A stretch of 64,000 nucleotides of DNA from Bradyrhizobium sp. RP6 (GTDB taxonomy: Bacteria; Pseudomonadota; Alphaproteobacteria; Rhizobiales; Xanthobacteraceae). Below the pieces are notes generated by a model, which did not search any database, was not told the DNA's origin, and saw only the letters and a program-made list of their open reading frames with translations. The translations under genes and the position numbers were made by a program. Positions within the stretch are counted from its first letter, which is position 1, and every line of letters starts with the position of its first letter. Location of the stretch: positions 1-64,000 of the forward strand of contig NZ_RQIT01000014.1 in the NCBI RefSeq assembly GCF_003837805.1, in the 5' to 3' direction. This document shows positions 8,271 to 15,888 of this stretch, piece after piece.

Positions 8271-8338
8271 GCGAACGTCTCCCACAGCACGATGGCAACT
8301 AGGCCCGCGACGGCCAGCGATATCAGATAGGCGGTCAT
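8267..8338 (-). CDS. 23-residue single-pass membrane micro-protein
   Basis: ATG at 8338-8336 with GGGAGAG upstream. The peptide begins M-T-A-Y-L-I-S-L-A-V and is one hydrophobic helix of about 18 residues ending in W-E-T-F-A. Its TGA overlaps the GTG of the next gene by two bases (GTGA), a classic coupling arrangement. Small phage membrane proteins often look like this, but no family assignment is possible. Confidence 0.5.
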   Translation of the reverse strand: MTAYLISLAVAGLVAIVLWETFA

Positions 8339-8642
8339 CGTCTCTCCCTATAAAAGAAATGCGCGGCAGATCGCGCGGCAAGGCGCGATCGTTTCGGGCG
8401 CGAACCCTATCTCCGATCCCGGAGACCGCAGCGGCGCGGGCAACAAGCCCGGCGCCGCGGGCCGGCACGTTCGCGCGTGCACGGCCAGCAATGGTTCGGA
8501 CGACGGCGCGCCGATCGGCGCTCTCTCAACGCGTTATCAAGCGAGTGCGTGGCCGCAATGCGCCGCCGCCGTCCGATTGCGACATCGAGACGAAAAAACC
8601 CGCGGCGGATTTCGTCCCGCGCGGGTGAACCAAGCTCGTCTC

Positions 8643-8681
8643 GATGATGACATTATGCCGGTGTTTTGCCCGACGTGTTAA
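8643..8681 (+). repeat. 39-bp module, copy 2
   Basis: Same 39-bp length and GTTTTGCCCGAC core; differs at the end (TGTTAA for TGTCAA) and has ATTATGCC in the middle. Preceded by the CCCGCGGCGGA/TCCCGCGCGGG hairpin at about 8599-8625. Confidence 0.85.
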
Positions 8682-8750
8682 AGCCTCCGCCGAATTGAAA
8701 AAGCCCGCCGCGGATTGCTTCCCGCGCGGGCATCAACTCAAACTCGTTTC

Positions 8751-8789
8751 GATGATGCCATTGTGCCAGTGTTTTGCCCGACGTGTCAA
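8751..8789 (+). repeat. 39-bp module, copy 3
   Basis: Close to consensus (GATGATGCCATTGTGCCAGT then the core). Preceded by a GCCCGC...GCGGGC hairpin at about 8703-8731. Lies 49 bases upstream of the ATG at 8838. Confidence 0.85.
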
Positions 8790-8837
8790 TCGAACGAATT
8801 CGCGCAAGCCGCGTTGGACAATCAGGAGCGACCGGCC

Positions 8838-9038
8838 ATGACAGTCAAGACCGCCTCACCCGGAACATCGCGGCATCTTCCGAAGTCGGCGTCGCGCATC
8901 AACGAGGAACGCCCCACCCAGCATGTGATCGTCGAAGACGCCAACGAGACGGCGGACGATGGCCGCGATCTCGCGCATGGCGAGGGCGGCAGCATCGATC
9001 TGCCCACACAACCCGGCGATTTGGCGAAGGACGATTAG
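8838..9038 (+). CDS. Small acidic hypothetical protein
   Basis: 66 residues from the ATG at 8838, with AGGAG nine bases upstream. The N-terminal third is basic (KTASPGTSRHLPKSASR) and the C-terminal half strongly acidic (VEDANETADDGRDLAHGEGG). It is probably disordered and cytoplasmic; no family recognised. It sits between two copies of the 39-bp module. Confidence 0.55.
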   Translation: MTVKTASPGTSRHLPKSASRINEERPTQHVIVEDANETADDGRDLAHGEGGSIDLPTQPGDLAKDD

Positions 9039-9064
9039 CCCGCGGCACAAGCTGCGCGCATCTC

Positions 9065-9103
9065 GATGATGCCATTGTGCCGGTGTTTTGCCCGACGTGT
9101 CAA
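9065..9103 (+). repeat. 39-bp module, copy 4
   Basis: Consensus copy 26 bases downstream of the 8838-9038 gene, preceded by a weak GC-rich hairpin (CCGCGGCACAAGCTGCGCGC). It lies between two plus-strand genes. Confidence 0.85.
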
Positions 9104-9225
9104 CGCACCGAACAGGCGAGAGCCTCATCTCCCACCTCGATATGTGGTGCGCAAGGGACTTGCTTCAAGCCCCCGGCGATCGCGTAAGACCCCTCGGCCT
9201 GAACAACCAGTCGAGGGGTCACGAC

Positions 9226-10749
9226 ATGCCTGTATCGCTTCCGACGTCCCGGTCGCACGACCGAACGCGAGCAGAACGCGCAGCAGCCACCGGCCATGAA
9301 GTCGTCGTCGGCGGCGCCGGCCCGACCGGCTTGATGCTGGCCGCCGAGCTCGCGCTCGCGCATGTCGACGTCGCCATCGTCGAGCGACGCGCAAGCCAGG
9401 ACATCGTCGAAACGCGCGCCGGCGGACTGCATGCCCGCACGATCGAGATCCTCGATCAGCGCGGCATCGCTGATCGCTTCCTGCGCGAAGGGCAGATCAC
9501 CCAGCTCGCCGGTTTCGCCTGGACCAGGCTCGACATCGGCGATCTCCCCACCCGCCATCCTTACGGCCTCGCGCTGCGGCAGAACCACATCGAGCGCCTG
9601 CTCGCCGAATGGGCCTCCGAGCTCGCGGTGCCGATCTACCGGAGCCGCGAGGTGACGGGCTTTGCCGAAGACGAGAGCGGCGTCGAGGTCATGCTGTCCG
9701 GCGGCGAGCGCCTGCGCGCGCTTTATCTCGTCGGCTGCGACGGCGGCCGCAGCCTGGTGCGCAAGCGCGCCGGCATCGATTTCCCCGGCTCGGAACCTAC
9801 GCTCAGCAATCTCATGGCCGAGGTCGAGATGCGCGAGGCGCCGGAATTCGGCCTGCGTCACGACGCGCTCGGCTTCCACGGCCTCAGCAAGACCGAAAGC
9901 GGGCGCGTGCTGGTCGTGCTGACCGAGACCAATCTCGCGCACACTGGCGAGCCGTCTTTAAACGATCTCAGCGCGGCGCTCAAAGCCGTGTACGGCACCG
10001 ATTTCGGCGTCAACAATCCCGCCTGGATCTCCCGCTTCACCGATGCGGCGCGGCAGGCCGCCTCCTATCGCAGGGGCCGCGTGCTGCTGGCCGGCGATGC
10101 CGCGCACATTCATCATTCCGTCGGCGGCCAGGGCCTCAACCTCGGTGTGCAGGACGCGGTCAATCTCGGCTGGAAGCTGGCGCAGGTGGTCAAGCGCATC
10201 TCGCCCGAGAGCCTGCTCGACAGCTATCACAGCGAGCGCCATCCCGTGGCCGCGCGCGTCTTGAAAAACACCATGGCGCAGATCGCCCTGCTCCGCCGCG
10301 GCGACGACGGCCGCAAGGCCGCGCGCGAGGTGATCGCCGAGCTGCTCGCCATGGACGAGCCGCGACAGCGCCTTGGCGCGATGATGAGCGGGCTCGACAT
10401 TGCTTACGATCTCGGCGAAGGCCACGCGCTGCTCGGACGCCGCATGCCTGATCTCGATCTTATGGTCGACGGGCGGCCGCTAAAATTGTTCACGCTGCTG
10501 CACGACGCGCGCGGCGTGCTGCTCAATTTCGGCAAGCCGGGCGGCATCGACATCACGCCCTGGGCGGAACGTTTGCAAATCGTCGATGCCGATTACGACG
10601 GCCCGTGGCTGCTTCCGGCCATCGGAGCGGTCGCCGCACCGAGCGCCGTGCTGGTGCGGCCCGATGGCCATGTGGCTTGGGTGGGCGACGAGAGCAACTC
10701 CGGACTTGCGGAGGCGTTGACGAGGTGGTTCGGGCCGGGGGATGCGTAG
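9226..10749 (+). CDS. FAD-dependent aromatic-ring monooxygenase (MhpA/PgaE type)
   Basis: 507 residues with all three class A flavoprotein hydroxylase fingerprints: the FAD Rossmann G-G-A-G-P-T-G-L near residue 28, the DG motif VGCDGGRSLVRKRAGIDF, and the GD motif LLAGDAAHIHHSVGGQGLN. A C-terminal thioredoxin-like domain with no active-site Cys follows, as in the PhyA/MhpA subgroup. It would hydroxylate an aromatic or polyketide-like substrate with NAD(P)H and O2. Start at 9226 is chosen for its GAGGGG site. The N-terminal strand reads V-V-V-G-G-A-G where V-I-V-G-A-G is usual, but the GxGxxG spacing is intact. A terminator hairpin lies 34 bases downstream. Confidence 0.9.
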   Translation: MPVSLPTSRSHDRTRAERAAATGHEVVVGGAGPTGLMLAAELALAHVDVAIVERRASQDIVETRAGGLHARTIEILDQRGIADRFLREGQITQLAGFAWTRLDIGDLPTRHPYGLALRQNHIERLLAEWASELAVPIYRSREVTGFAEDESGVEVMLSGGERLRALYLVGCDGGRSLVRKRAGIDFPGSEPTLSNLMAEVEMREAPEFGLRHDALGFHGLSKTESGRVLVVLTETNLAHTGEPSLNDLSAALKAVYGTDFGVNNPAWISRFTDAARQAASYRRGRVLLAGDAAHIHHSVGGQGLNLGVQDAVNLGWKLAQVVKRISPESLLDSYHSERHPVAARVLKNTMAQIALLRRGDDGRKAAREVIAELLAMDEPRQRLGAMMSGLDIAYDLGEGHALLGRRMPDLDLMVDGRPLKLFTLLHDARGVLLNFGKPGGIDITPWAERLQIVDADYDGPWLLPAIGAVAAPSAVLVRPDGHVAWVGDESNSGLAEALTRWFGPGDA

Positions 10750-10782
10750 AGTACGAACGTCTTATGCGACGTCAAAATAAAG

Positions 10783-10809
10783 CAAGCCCGCGGCAGATCC
10801 GCGGGCTTG
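10783..10809 (+). terminator. Terminator-like hairpin after FAD monooxygenase gene
   Basis: Perfect 11-bp stem CAAGCCCGCGG / CCGCGGGCTTG with a five-base loop, followed by TTCC. It is the hairpin half of the hairpin-plus-module composite. Confidence 0.7.
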
Positions 10810-10822
10810 TTCCGAATTCTTC

Positions 10823-10861
10823 GATGATCCGATTCTGACAGTGTTTTGCCCGACGTGTCAA
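10823..10861 (+). repeat. 39-bp module, copy 5
   Basis: Reads GATGATCCGATTCTGACA then the invariant core, ending TCAA. It sits 13 bases after the hairpin at 10783-10809 and 29 bases before the 3' end of the convergent AHH gene. Confidence 0.85.
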
Positions 10862-10889
10862 ATGACGCCGCTCGTTCCATCCCAAAAGG

Positions 10890-12512
10890 TCATTCGGACC
10901 GAAGTAACGGCCGTATCCAGCGCGAGAACCATTCTTCACCGTCGTTGTGTGGATTGACAGGGCCATCCACTCCGAAGATCGGTGGAGGAATGAGGTAGCT
11001 CGGCTCGTCTGCAAGCACGCCGATCGGATTGCTCGGTTGCGGCTGCTGGCCGCCAGCGGCCGGGACGATCCAACTTCCAAACCGCGCGTTAAATTCGGTA
11101 GACGGCAGATACGGGACTGGCGCACTGCCAGTCGTGAACACGTTGCCCGCGTTCGTCTCATTCACACGGGCGAGACGCCGGACATCTTCGGGCGCGACTG
11201 ATCCTGCGGCAGATGCGGGCGCGACCGGGAGATCTTTTGCGGGCATGGAGCCCGCTCGCGTGGTGGCCCACTCCCCGAAGCGATCTGCAGAAGTGCCAGC
11301 GGGCGCCTCTGGATCAAACGGGGAAGCTCCGCCCAGCGGCGGGCTAGGAGTCAACGGTGCCAAAACGCCCCTGGTGTTAGCCGCGCTGTCAACGCTGAGT
11401 CCATTGTTCGATGTTTTGTGCGCAGGCGCTCCCGTCGACAACACTCCTCCGCCAGGAGTAGCAGCCCCCATCGTCGTGCCGGAACTACCTTCCTGCGCAT
11501 TGGCGAGGCGCGTACCGGTGAAGATGGTCCCTAGAGCAAGCAGCCAGCCGGGAACTAAGGGAGCAGCTACGGCGGCCGCGACCCCTCCAGTCAGCCAAGG
11601 AAGTGCATTGCGCACCACAGGTGTGCCCCCCGCCAACGGATTATCGTAGTAAGGATTCGTGATTCCGGTGATCGGATCGGATTGGAGCACCAGCGGGTCT
11701 ATTGGTGCCGCCGTTGTCGGAGGCAACTGACCGAGCGTTTGTTCATTTGGACTTGGCGCTGAAAACGGTGGCAGACCGCCGATGAATCGTGGATCACTCC
11801 GCGTGAATCCTTCGTTCTTGTTTAGGTCCGACGGAGCGGGTGGAGAGAGGCCTCTCAATCGAGTGTCGATCAGAGAGGGAACGAGTCCCGGCAGATCAGG
11901 GATAGGGCCGACACCCGTGAATTGCAGCGAAATTGGGTTGCCTTTCCCAAAGCGTCTTAATATTTCGATCCTCTCGGGCATACTGAGATCACTTGTCGGC
12001 GACAAGAGCGGATAAGCCAAGGCCGCATCTCGCAAACCGGCATCGTGCAGTTGATCGACCGTTTCCTGCATCTGCCGGATTTGCTCTGCTTGGTCCGCTG
12101 CGTATGTCCCGTGGTTTGAGAACCATTTGCGGTTCTCACCATTTCCTTCCTCAGTCGTTAGTCCCTTTGGAGTATTGGGAAGCAGATGACCATTTGCTAC
12201 CGCGTACTTGGCAGCGGCTACAAAGCCGTTCACATCAGACGCCATCTCGTCCAACGCACGCTGATCGCCCGCACTAGCAAGGTCGTACTTTGGAGACACC
12301 TCGAGATTGTCAAGATAATCGGAAAATCCATTGTGATACGTCCCGAGATGTCCCCCCGTATGCGGGCTCGAACCAAGCTCCGTCGCCAGATTCTGTCTGG
12401 ACGGCAACGTCACCAAATTTCGAATCCCATCGATATTAAATCGTTTTCCCAAGAGCCGGATAACCGGGTGACCTGCAAATTGCTGTGGCAAAACATGATG
12501 ATCTTGAAACAT
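10890..12512 (-). CDS. AHH-type (HNH/EndoVII superfamily) nuclease-domain protein
   Basis: 540 residues. The first ~75 match the AHH nuclease module of polymorphic toxins: D-H-H at 4-6, NIDGIRNLVTLPSRQN, and HTGGHLGTYHNGFSDYL with further conserved His. The rest is a helical segment (to about 200), Pro-rich sequence, a hydrophobic stretch near 325-355 (ALPWLTGGVAAAVAAPLVPG) and a disordered C-terminus. A nuclease at the extreme N-terminus is unusual, since toxins normally carry it C-terminally behind a trafficking module. An Imm11-like gene lies upstream on the same strand, suggesting a toxin-immunity locus (inference). The ribosome-binding site is poor. Confidence 0.7.
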   Translation of the reverse strand: MFQDHHVLPQQFAGHPVIRLLGKRFNIDGIRNLVTLPSRQNLATELGSSPHTGGHLGTYHNGFSDYLDNLEVSPKYDLASAGDQRALDEMASDVNGFVAAAKYAVANGHLLPNTPKGLTTEEGNGENRKWFSNHGTYAADQAEQIRQMQETVDQLHDAGLRDAALAYPLLSPTSDLSMPERIEILRRFGKGNPISLQFTGVGPIPDLPGLVPSLIDTRLRGLSPPAPSDLNKNEGFTRSDPRFIGGLPPFSAPSPNEQTLGQLPPTTAAPIDPLVLQSDPITGITNPYYDNPLAGGTPVVRNALPWLTGGVAAAVAAPLVPGWLLALGTIFTGTRLANAQEGSSGTTMGAATPGGGVLSTGAPAHKTSNNGLSVDSAANTRGVLAPLTPSPPLGGASPFDPEAPAGTSADRFGEWATTRAGSMPAKDLPVAPASAAGSVAPEDVRRLARVNETNAGNVFTTGSAPVPYLPSTEFNARFGSWIVPAAGGQQPQPSNPIGVLADEPSYLIPPPIFGVDGPVNPHNDGEEWFSRWIRPLLRSE

Positions 12513-12856
12513 GCGACGGCTACTTTCTGACGCAGGCCGGCATTCGAGCTGCTGGTGATCGCAGCCGGCTGGTCTGATCTGAAATGCTTGGTGGATGGCC
12601 AGCAGCGAAAGGCCGGCCTCGTTACGCGCGCTAAACTAGATATTCATGCGGCTGCCGAAGCGGCATCGCCGATCGATACGGGCGCCTACAGGGTCGTTGC
12701 GTTTAGGTTGGGATAACGGCGGCAGCGCTCCGCATTACTGCAAGGTAACAGGGGCATCCGCCCCTTTGCTGGTGTCGCGCAAATGTCTTGGGCAAGAGAG
12801 CGATCTTGAGACGAGCCAAAGAAGGGCAAGTCAGATCGCTACGAATCTCAACGAAA
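12513..12856. other. Gap between Imm11-like and AHH genes, possible coding remnant
   Basis: No gene called. On the minus strand the AHH frame stays open upstream of its ATG from about 12629 to 12513, after a TAG, but contains no ATG, GTG or TTG. That region reads like protein (ARNEAGLSLLAIHQAFQ). It could be the end of a lost N-terminal module or chance. Confidence 0.35.
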
Positions 12857-13491
12857 CTAGCGATGAAGGTCTTTGTAATTGCCGTAGGCATAGCCGAATC
12901 TCATGCCTCTGACACCGGCAGCCTTACAGGCGTCCTTCATTGCCTGATCACAAATAATCCAATGCTCCAAGAAGCGTGGCCGGAAAATATGAGCCGAACC
13001 GATTGCCTCTTCTCGGAAGACATAGCGGGAGTTCGTCATATTATCATATCGCCTGTAAGCTGTTCCATCGTCCAGGACTTCGACGATTGACTTTTCTTCG
13101 TCGATGACGTCGAGCCGGCGTACGACATCGCAAAGCCAATAAACGGGCGCACCTCCTTTCAGCGACCGCGTTTCGCACCTCAGAAACGCTACCCCCGCTC
13201 GATCGACGGCCTCGAGAACGCCCTTCATCCGATCGGATACGAGCCAAAAACCGTGAAACATCTCCCAATCAACTGGCGGCCGACCAAGCGATTTGTCGAT
13301 CAGCAGCCTTGGCGTTTCGGATAGCGCAGGGAAGCTTCGCTCGCCTCTCGGCGATATGAGCACGCAGCCGACGCCCAAGGCGGCAAGATTCTCCAATTCC
13401 CACCCGGGCGCCCGCCAATCCTGAAATTCAGTTTGATACGATAGAGCCTTGGCGCTTTTCTCTTTCGGCTTCCATCAGAGGACGTAGCCAT
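12857..13491 (-). pseudogene. Imm11-family (DUF1629) immunity-like protein, apparent frameshift
   Basis: Residues encoded by 13396-12857 (179 aa) carry Imm11/DUF1629 hallmarks: FHGFWLVSDRMKGVLEAVD, PVYWLCDVVRRLDVIDEEKS, SAHIFRPRFLEHWIICDQAM and AAGVRGMRFGYAYG. No ATG opens this frame; its only start is a TTG inside the domain. An ATG at 13491 with GGAGAG upstream opens another frame giving MATSSDGSRKRKAPRLYRIK, the expected Imm11 N-terminus. The frames meet near 13430 at a TTT run; one extra T would join them. So either a 1-bp deletion inactivated the gene or the sequence has an error. Confidence 0.65.
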
Positions 13492-13596
13492 GGATGATCT
13501 CTCCGTTCGCACCGCTCATCGTTCTCAGCGTTCTCGCAGCAGAAATTGCTTCTTCGTGACTCACAACGCCTCACAACGCCTGGCGCCAAACAATAA

Positions 13597-13618
13597 AGCC
13601 CGCGGAATCCCGCGGGCT
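13597..13618. terminator. Hairpin of composite repeat 6
   Basis: AGCCCGCGG / CCGCGGGCT perfect 9-bp stem with AATC loop, 18 bases before the 39-bp module. Two TCACAACGCC direct repeats (13561-13580) precede it. Confidence 0.6.
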
Positions 13619-13635
13619 CGATCCTAAACTCTTTC

Positions 13636-13674
13636 GATGATGCCATTCTGCCAGTGTTTTGCCCGACGTGTCAA
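13636..13674 (+). repeat. 39-bp module, copy 6
   Basis: Consensus-like copy (GATGATGCCATTCTGCCAGT, core, TCAA) between two minus-strand genes, so it lies upstream of the Imm11-like gene in transcription terms. Confidence 0.85.
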
Positions 13675-13722
13675 TTGATGGGCTGGGAGGCACACCAAGG
13701 GGAATGCAAATTCAGAGCAGTT

Positions 13723-14508
13723 TCATTGAAGAGAGTCTGCGACGTCATCCGTACATGAAAACACGGGCACCCCACTGTAGACTTGGGAATTCCGATACTG
13801 AACCGCGATCCGCTCGGTTTTGCTTGCACCGATCGTGTCGCCGTCCTTCACCACGTTTCCATGCTCAATCAGATACACGGAAAGTCCTGCCACCTTGTCT
13901 ATCAGTACGGGCAGGGTCAGCTTGGCGGTCTCAAACTCGATCTCGCGTCCCACGAAGGTGGACAACCCGACAGTGATGGCGCCGATCTTCCGATCCGACT
14001 GAAAGGGAAGAATGTCGACCCACAGTGTAAACGGATAGCCGGGAAACGGTGCAAAGGAGCGGCTCGACTCTTCCTGCCAAAGGCCGGGCGGCCGCGCCAC
14101 CCGGCCGGCCCACACCACGCCGCAACATTCCGGCATGGCGGCGATCAACGCGCCGATCACCGCGGTGGTGACGCGCGCGGCGACGAGAGGCCTCTCGTTT
14201 TTTCCCAGCGCCGAGACGACCAGGTGACCGCGATGCCGGGCGGCCACCGCCTTGCCCTCCGGCCAGACCGTGGCAGCGCGCGCCCACAGACCGGCATCGT
14301 CCGGTATCGGGGACGGCATCGGCATGACGGCAACAAGCTGGTTGCCGCAGCGAAGGAGCGGCGAGCTTGCTTTGACCTGTCGCTCGCCAGGATCGTTCGG
14401 CTCCGTCATCAAGTCCGGATGTCGCGCGCGAAGGATCTTGGCGACGACAGACATGTCGGGCGTGACGGGGCTGTCCAACAGGATAAACGAGAGAAATGAC
14501 GTACTCAT
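13723..14508 (-). CDS. DUF4261 domain-containing protein
   Basis: 261 residues with the DUF4261 pattern: an N-terminal SFILLDSPV strand, a central block with MPECCGVVWAGRVA, PFTLWVDILPFQSD and AITVGLSTFVGREIEFE, and C-terminal VSVYLIEHG-like and VKDGDTIGASKTERIAVQY segments. DUF4261 proteins are uncharacterised; some lie near secretion or toxin loci. The leader upstream of its start resembles that of the neighbouring small frame at 14756. Confidence 0.75.
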   Translation of the reverse strand: MSTSFLSFILLDSPVTPDMSVVAKILRARHPDLMTEPNDPGERQVKASSPLLRCGNQLVAVMPMPSPIPDDAGLWARAATVWPEGKAVAARHRGHLVVSALGKNERPLVAARVTTAVIGALIAAMPECCGVVWAGRVARPPGLWQEESSRSFAPFPGYPFTLWVDILPFQSDRKIGAITVGLSTFVGREIEFETAKLTLPVLIDKVAGLSVYLIEHGNVVKDGDTIGASKTERIAVQYRNSQVYSGVPVFSCTDDVADSLQ

Positions 14509-14570
14509 GAACTGCCCCGCGGAACGCCTGAGGAGAAACGTACTGTCTCGCCCAGAGATTGACCCTTCAG

Positions 14571-14756
14571 TTAGCTAGAACAAAATAAGAACATTGTCAA
14601 TACACCGTGCGCCAACACCTTCGGCGGCGAGGCCAGCAGCAGCACGACGCAGACGCCGAGTAGCACGATGTCCTTGAACAGAAACTCGCCGGTAGATTCC
14701 AAGCCGTCGGGTCGGTCGAGAGGCTCCATGTCACCACGCCGGGGCGCGTGACTCAT
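14571..14756 (-). CDS. 61-residue membrane fragment, DUF417/YkgB-like C-terminus
   Basis: The frame encodes 61 residues with one clear membrane helix. The stretch STGEFLFKDIVLLGVCVVLL resembles the last helix of DUF417 (YkgB) membrane proteins, which are about 150-200 residues long. It is therefore either a stump of such a gene or a small unrelated membrane protein. The start has no good ribosome-binding site. Confidence 0.35.
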   Translation of the reverse strand: MSHAPRRGDMEPLDRPDGLESTGEFLFKDIVLLGVCVVLLLASPPKVLAHGVLTMFLFCSS

Positions 14757-14860
14757 CGACTGCCCCGCAGAAAATTCCAGGACGAGACCGATGCTTCAGT
14801 ACTTTGCCCACAGGTCAAACCAAAAGCTACTTAGAGCAAACAGAACATTATCAATCGACG

Positions 14861-14889
14861 TCCTGCGCTCGCGTCGAGCGAGCGCAGGA
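14861..14889. repeat. 12-bp perfect inverted repeat
   Basis: TCCTGCGCTCGC and its complement flank a five-base loop GTCGA. It lies between two minus-strand genes, downstream of the 55-residue gene, and may act as its terminator although no T run follows. Confidence 0.6.
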
Positions 14890-14962
14890 GGGATCTCGGT
14901 GTCAGGTCAATGCGGGAAGCCGAGGCGAGTGGCCGGACGGCGCAGACATTACACAGCACTCT

Positions 14963-15130
14963 TCACCCGCGATCGCCATCCGTCTCCTCCTTCCGCGGCA
15001 CCTCCTGCGTCTTGCGCCCAAGAAACGTATCGGGTGGTGGTTGCTTCAACAGCTCGCGGCATTCGCGCACGATCCGCAGCATGTGTTCAGCCTGCTCGTG
15101 CTCGGCAGGCAACGGCCGATAGACCCGCAT
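14963..15130 (-). CDS. 55-residue hypothetical protein
   Basis: ATG at 15130-15128 with GGGAG six bases upstream; stop at 14965-14963. The protein begins M-R-V-Y-R-P-L-P-A-E-H-E-Q, has an amphipathic helix HMLRIVRECRELLKQ followed by P-P-P-D-T-F-L-G-R-K, and ends in a charged tail. It resembles small conserved rhizobial proteins of unknown function. Good codon use and the ribosome-binding site support it. Confidence 0.6.
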   Translation of the reverse strand: MRVYRPLPAEHEQAEHMLRIVRECRELLKQPPPDTFLGRKTQEVPRKEETDGDRG

Positions 15131-15463
15131 CTCGGGCTCCCTTCGCTTTGGCAGGCGGGAGCGCGATCGGTCTCTCAGCCACCGGCGCCTACGGACAAAG
15201 CCTTGGCCGGTGATGGCTTGCCAACCACCGGACGTCGCTTTGGTTCAACAATGAACCTGGATATCGCGACGCACGCAAAATGAGTAAGTGGCTCAAACGG
15301 CTGAACTTGCACCCGAAAATTTAATCTGCGGGACATACCAAATGATACAGACTCTCCGCCGCAAGCAGCGTAGGGTCGATCCATCACCGCAAGGTACTTG
15401 GCATTCATCGGTGATGAGAACGCCAGTTGCGCTCCCGCCCAACTCGAACGAGGGAGTAGCGCC
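15131..15463. other. Gene-free stretch
   Basis: No firm gene. On the minus strand 15175-15250 reads as a plausible C-terminus (EPKRRPVVGKPSPAKALSV) ending 45 bases before the 55-residue gene, but no start codon with a ribosome-binding site could be found. Confidence 0.4.
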
Positions 15464-15664
15464 ATGCTGAAGCGGCGTCGTTTCAAACAGACCACGACCC
15501 TGAACGAAAGACTCGCGGACGAAGCCGCCCGCTGCCGCGCGGAAGCGCGCAGGCTGGCGCCGGGGCATCGCCGCGAGATGCTGCTGCGCCAGGCGCGGCA
15601 GGACGAGACCGCCATGCAGATCGAGGCCTGGCTGCGCTCGCCCGGCCTGAGGGCGCCGACATGA
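15464..15664 (+). CDS. Small hypothetical protein (helical, basic)
   Basis: 66 residues starting M-L-K-R-R-R-F-K-Q, with GGGAG seven bases before the ATG. It is a charged helix (LNERLADEAARCRAEARRL, then REMLLRQARQDETAMQIEAW) ending in LRSPGLRAP, a pattern I recognise as a common Bradyrhizobium small protein of unknown role. Its TGA overlaps the ATG of the next gene (ATGA), so the two are translationally coupled. Confidence 0.7.
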   Translation: MLKRRRFKQTTTLNERLADEAARCRAEARRLAPGHRREMLLRQARQDETAMQIEAWLRSPGLRAPT

Positions 15665-15888
15665 TGCAGCAATATCGCGCTTATCTCGTCGGCGAGAACG
15701 GCGTCTTCCGCTCCGCCGAGGCGTTTGAAGCCCCGTCCGATTCCTCCGCCCTGGTGTTTGCGAAGCAGTTCACCCGGCTCGGCAAGGTCGAGGTCTGGCA
15801 GCTCGGCCGAAAGGTCGCCGTGCTGGAGTCCGAGCAGTCCCGGCCGCCGCTGGCCGAGCCGTCCCGCCCCATGCTGACGCGTCAATGA
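15661..15888 (+). CDS. Small hypothetical protein, coupled
   Basis: 75 residues (M-M-Q-Q-Y-R-A-Y-L-V-G-E-N-G...). The N-terminal half forms a small alpha/beta unit (YRAYLVGENGVFRSAEAF, then KVEVWQLGRKVAVLE). It overlaps the preceding gene by four bases and converges on the DUF6894-like gene. Function unknown. Confidence 0.65.
   Translation: MMQQYRAYLVGENGVFRSAEAFEAPSDSSALVFAKQFTRLGKVEVWQLGRKVAVLESEQSRPPLAEPSRPMLTRQ

Larger units (their letters stand above)
8339..8837. other. Gene-free stretch with hairpins and two 39-bp modules
   Basis: No supported gene. It holds an inverted repeat GATCGCGC/GCGCGATC near 8367-8390, GC-rich sequence to about 8580, then two hairpin-plus-module composites (hairpins near 8599-8625 and 8703-8731; modules at 8643 and 8751). 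Confidence 0.6.

Noticed and set aside
7849-9103. CRISPR array
   Set aside because: The 39-bp units are repeated, but spacing is irregular (about 70 to over 5000 bases) and genes lie between them; no cas genes.
13561-13580. TCACAACGCC doubled next to a hairpin as an att site
   Set aside because: Only a 10-bp tandem duplication; no integrase nearby and no matching second site.
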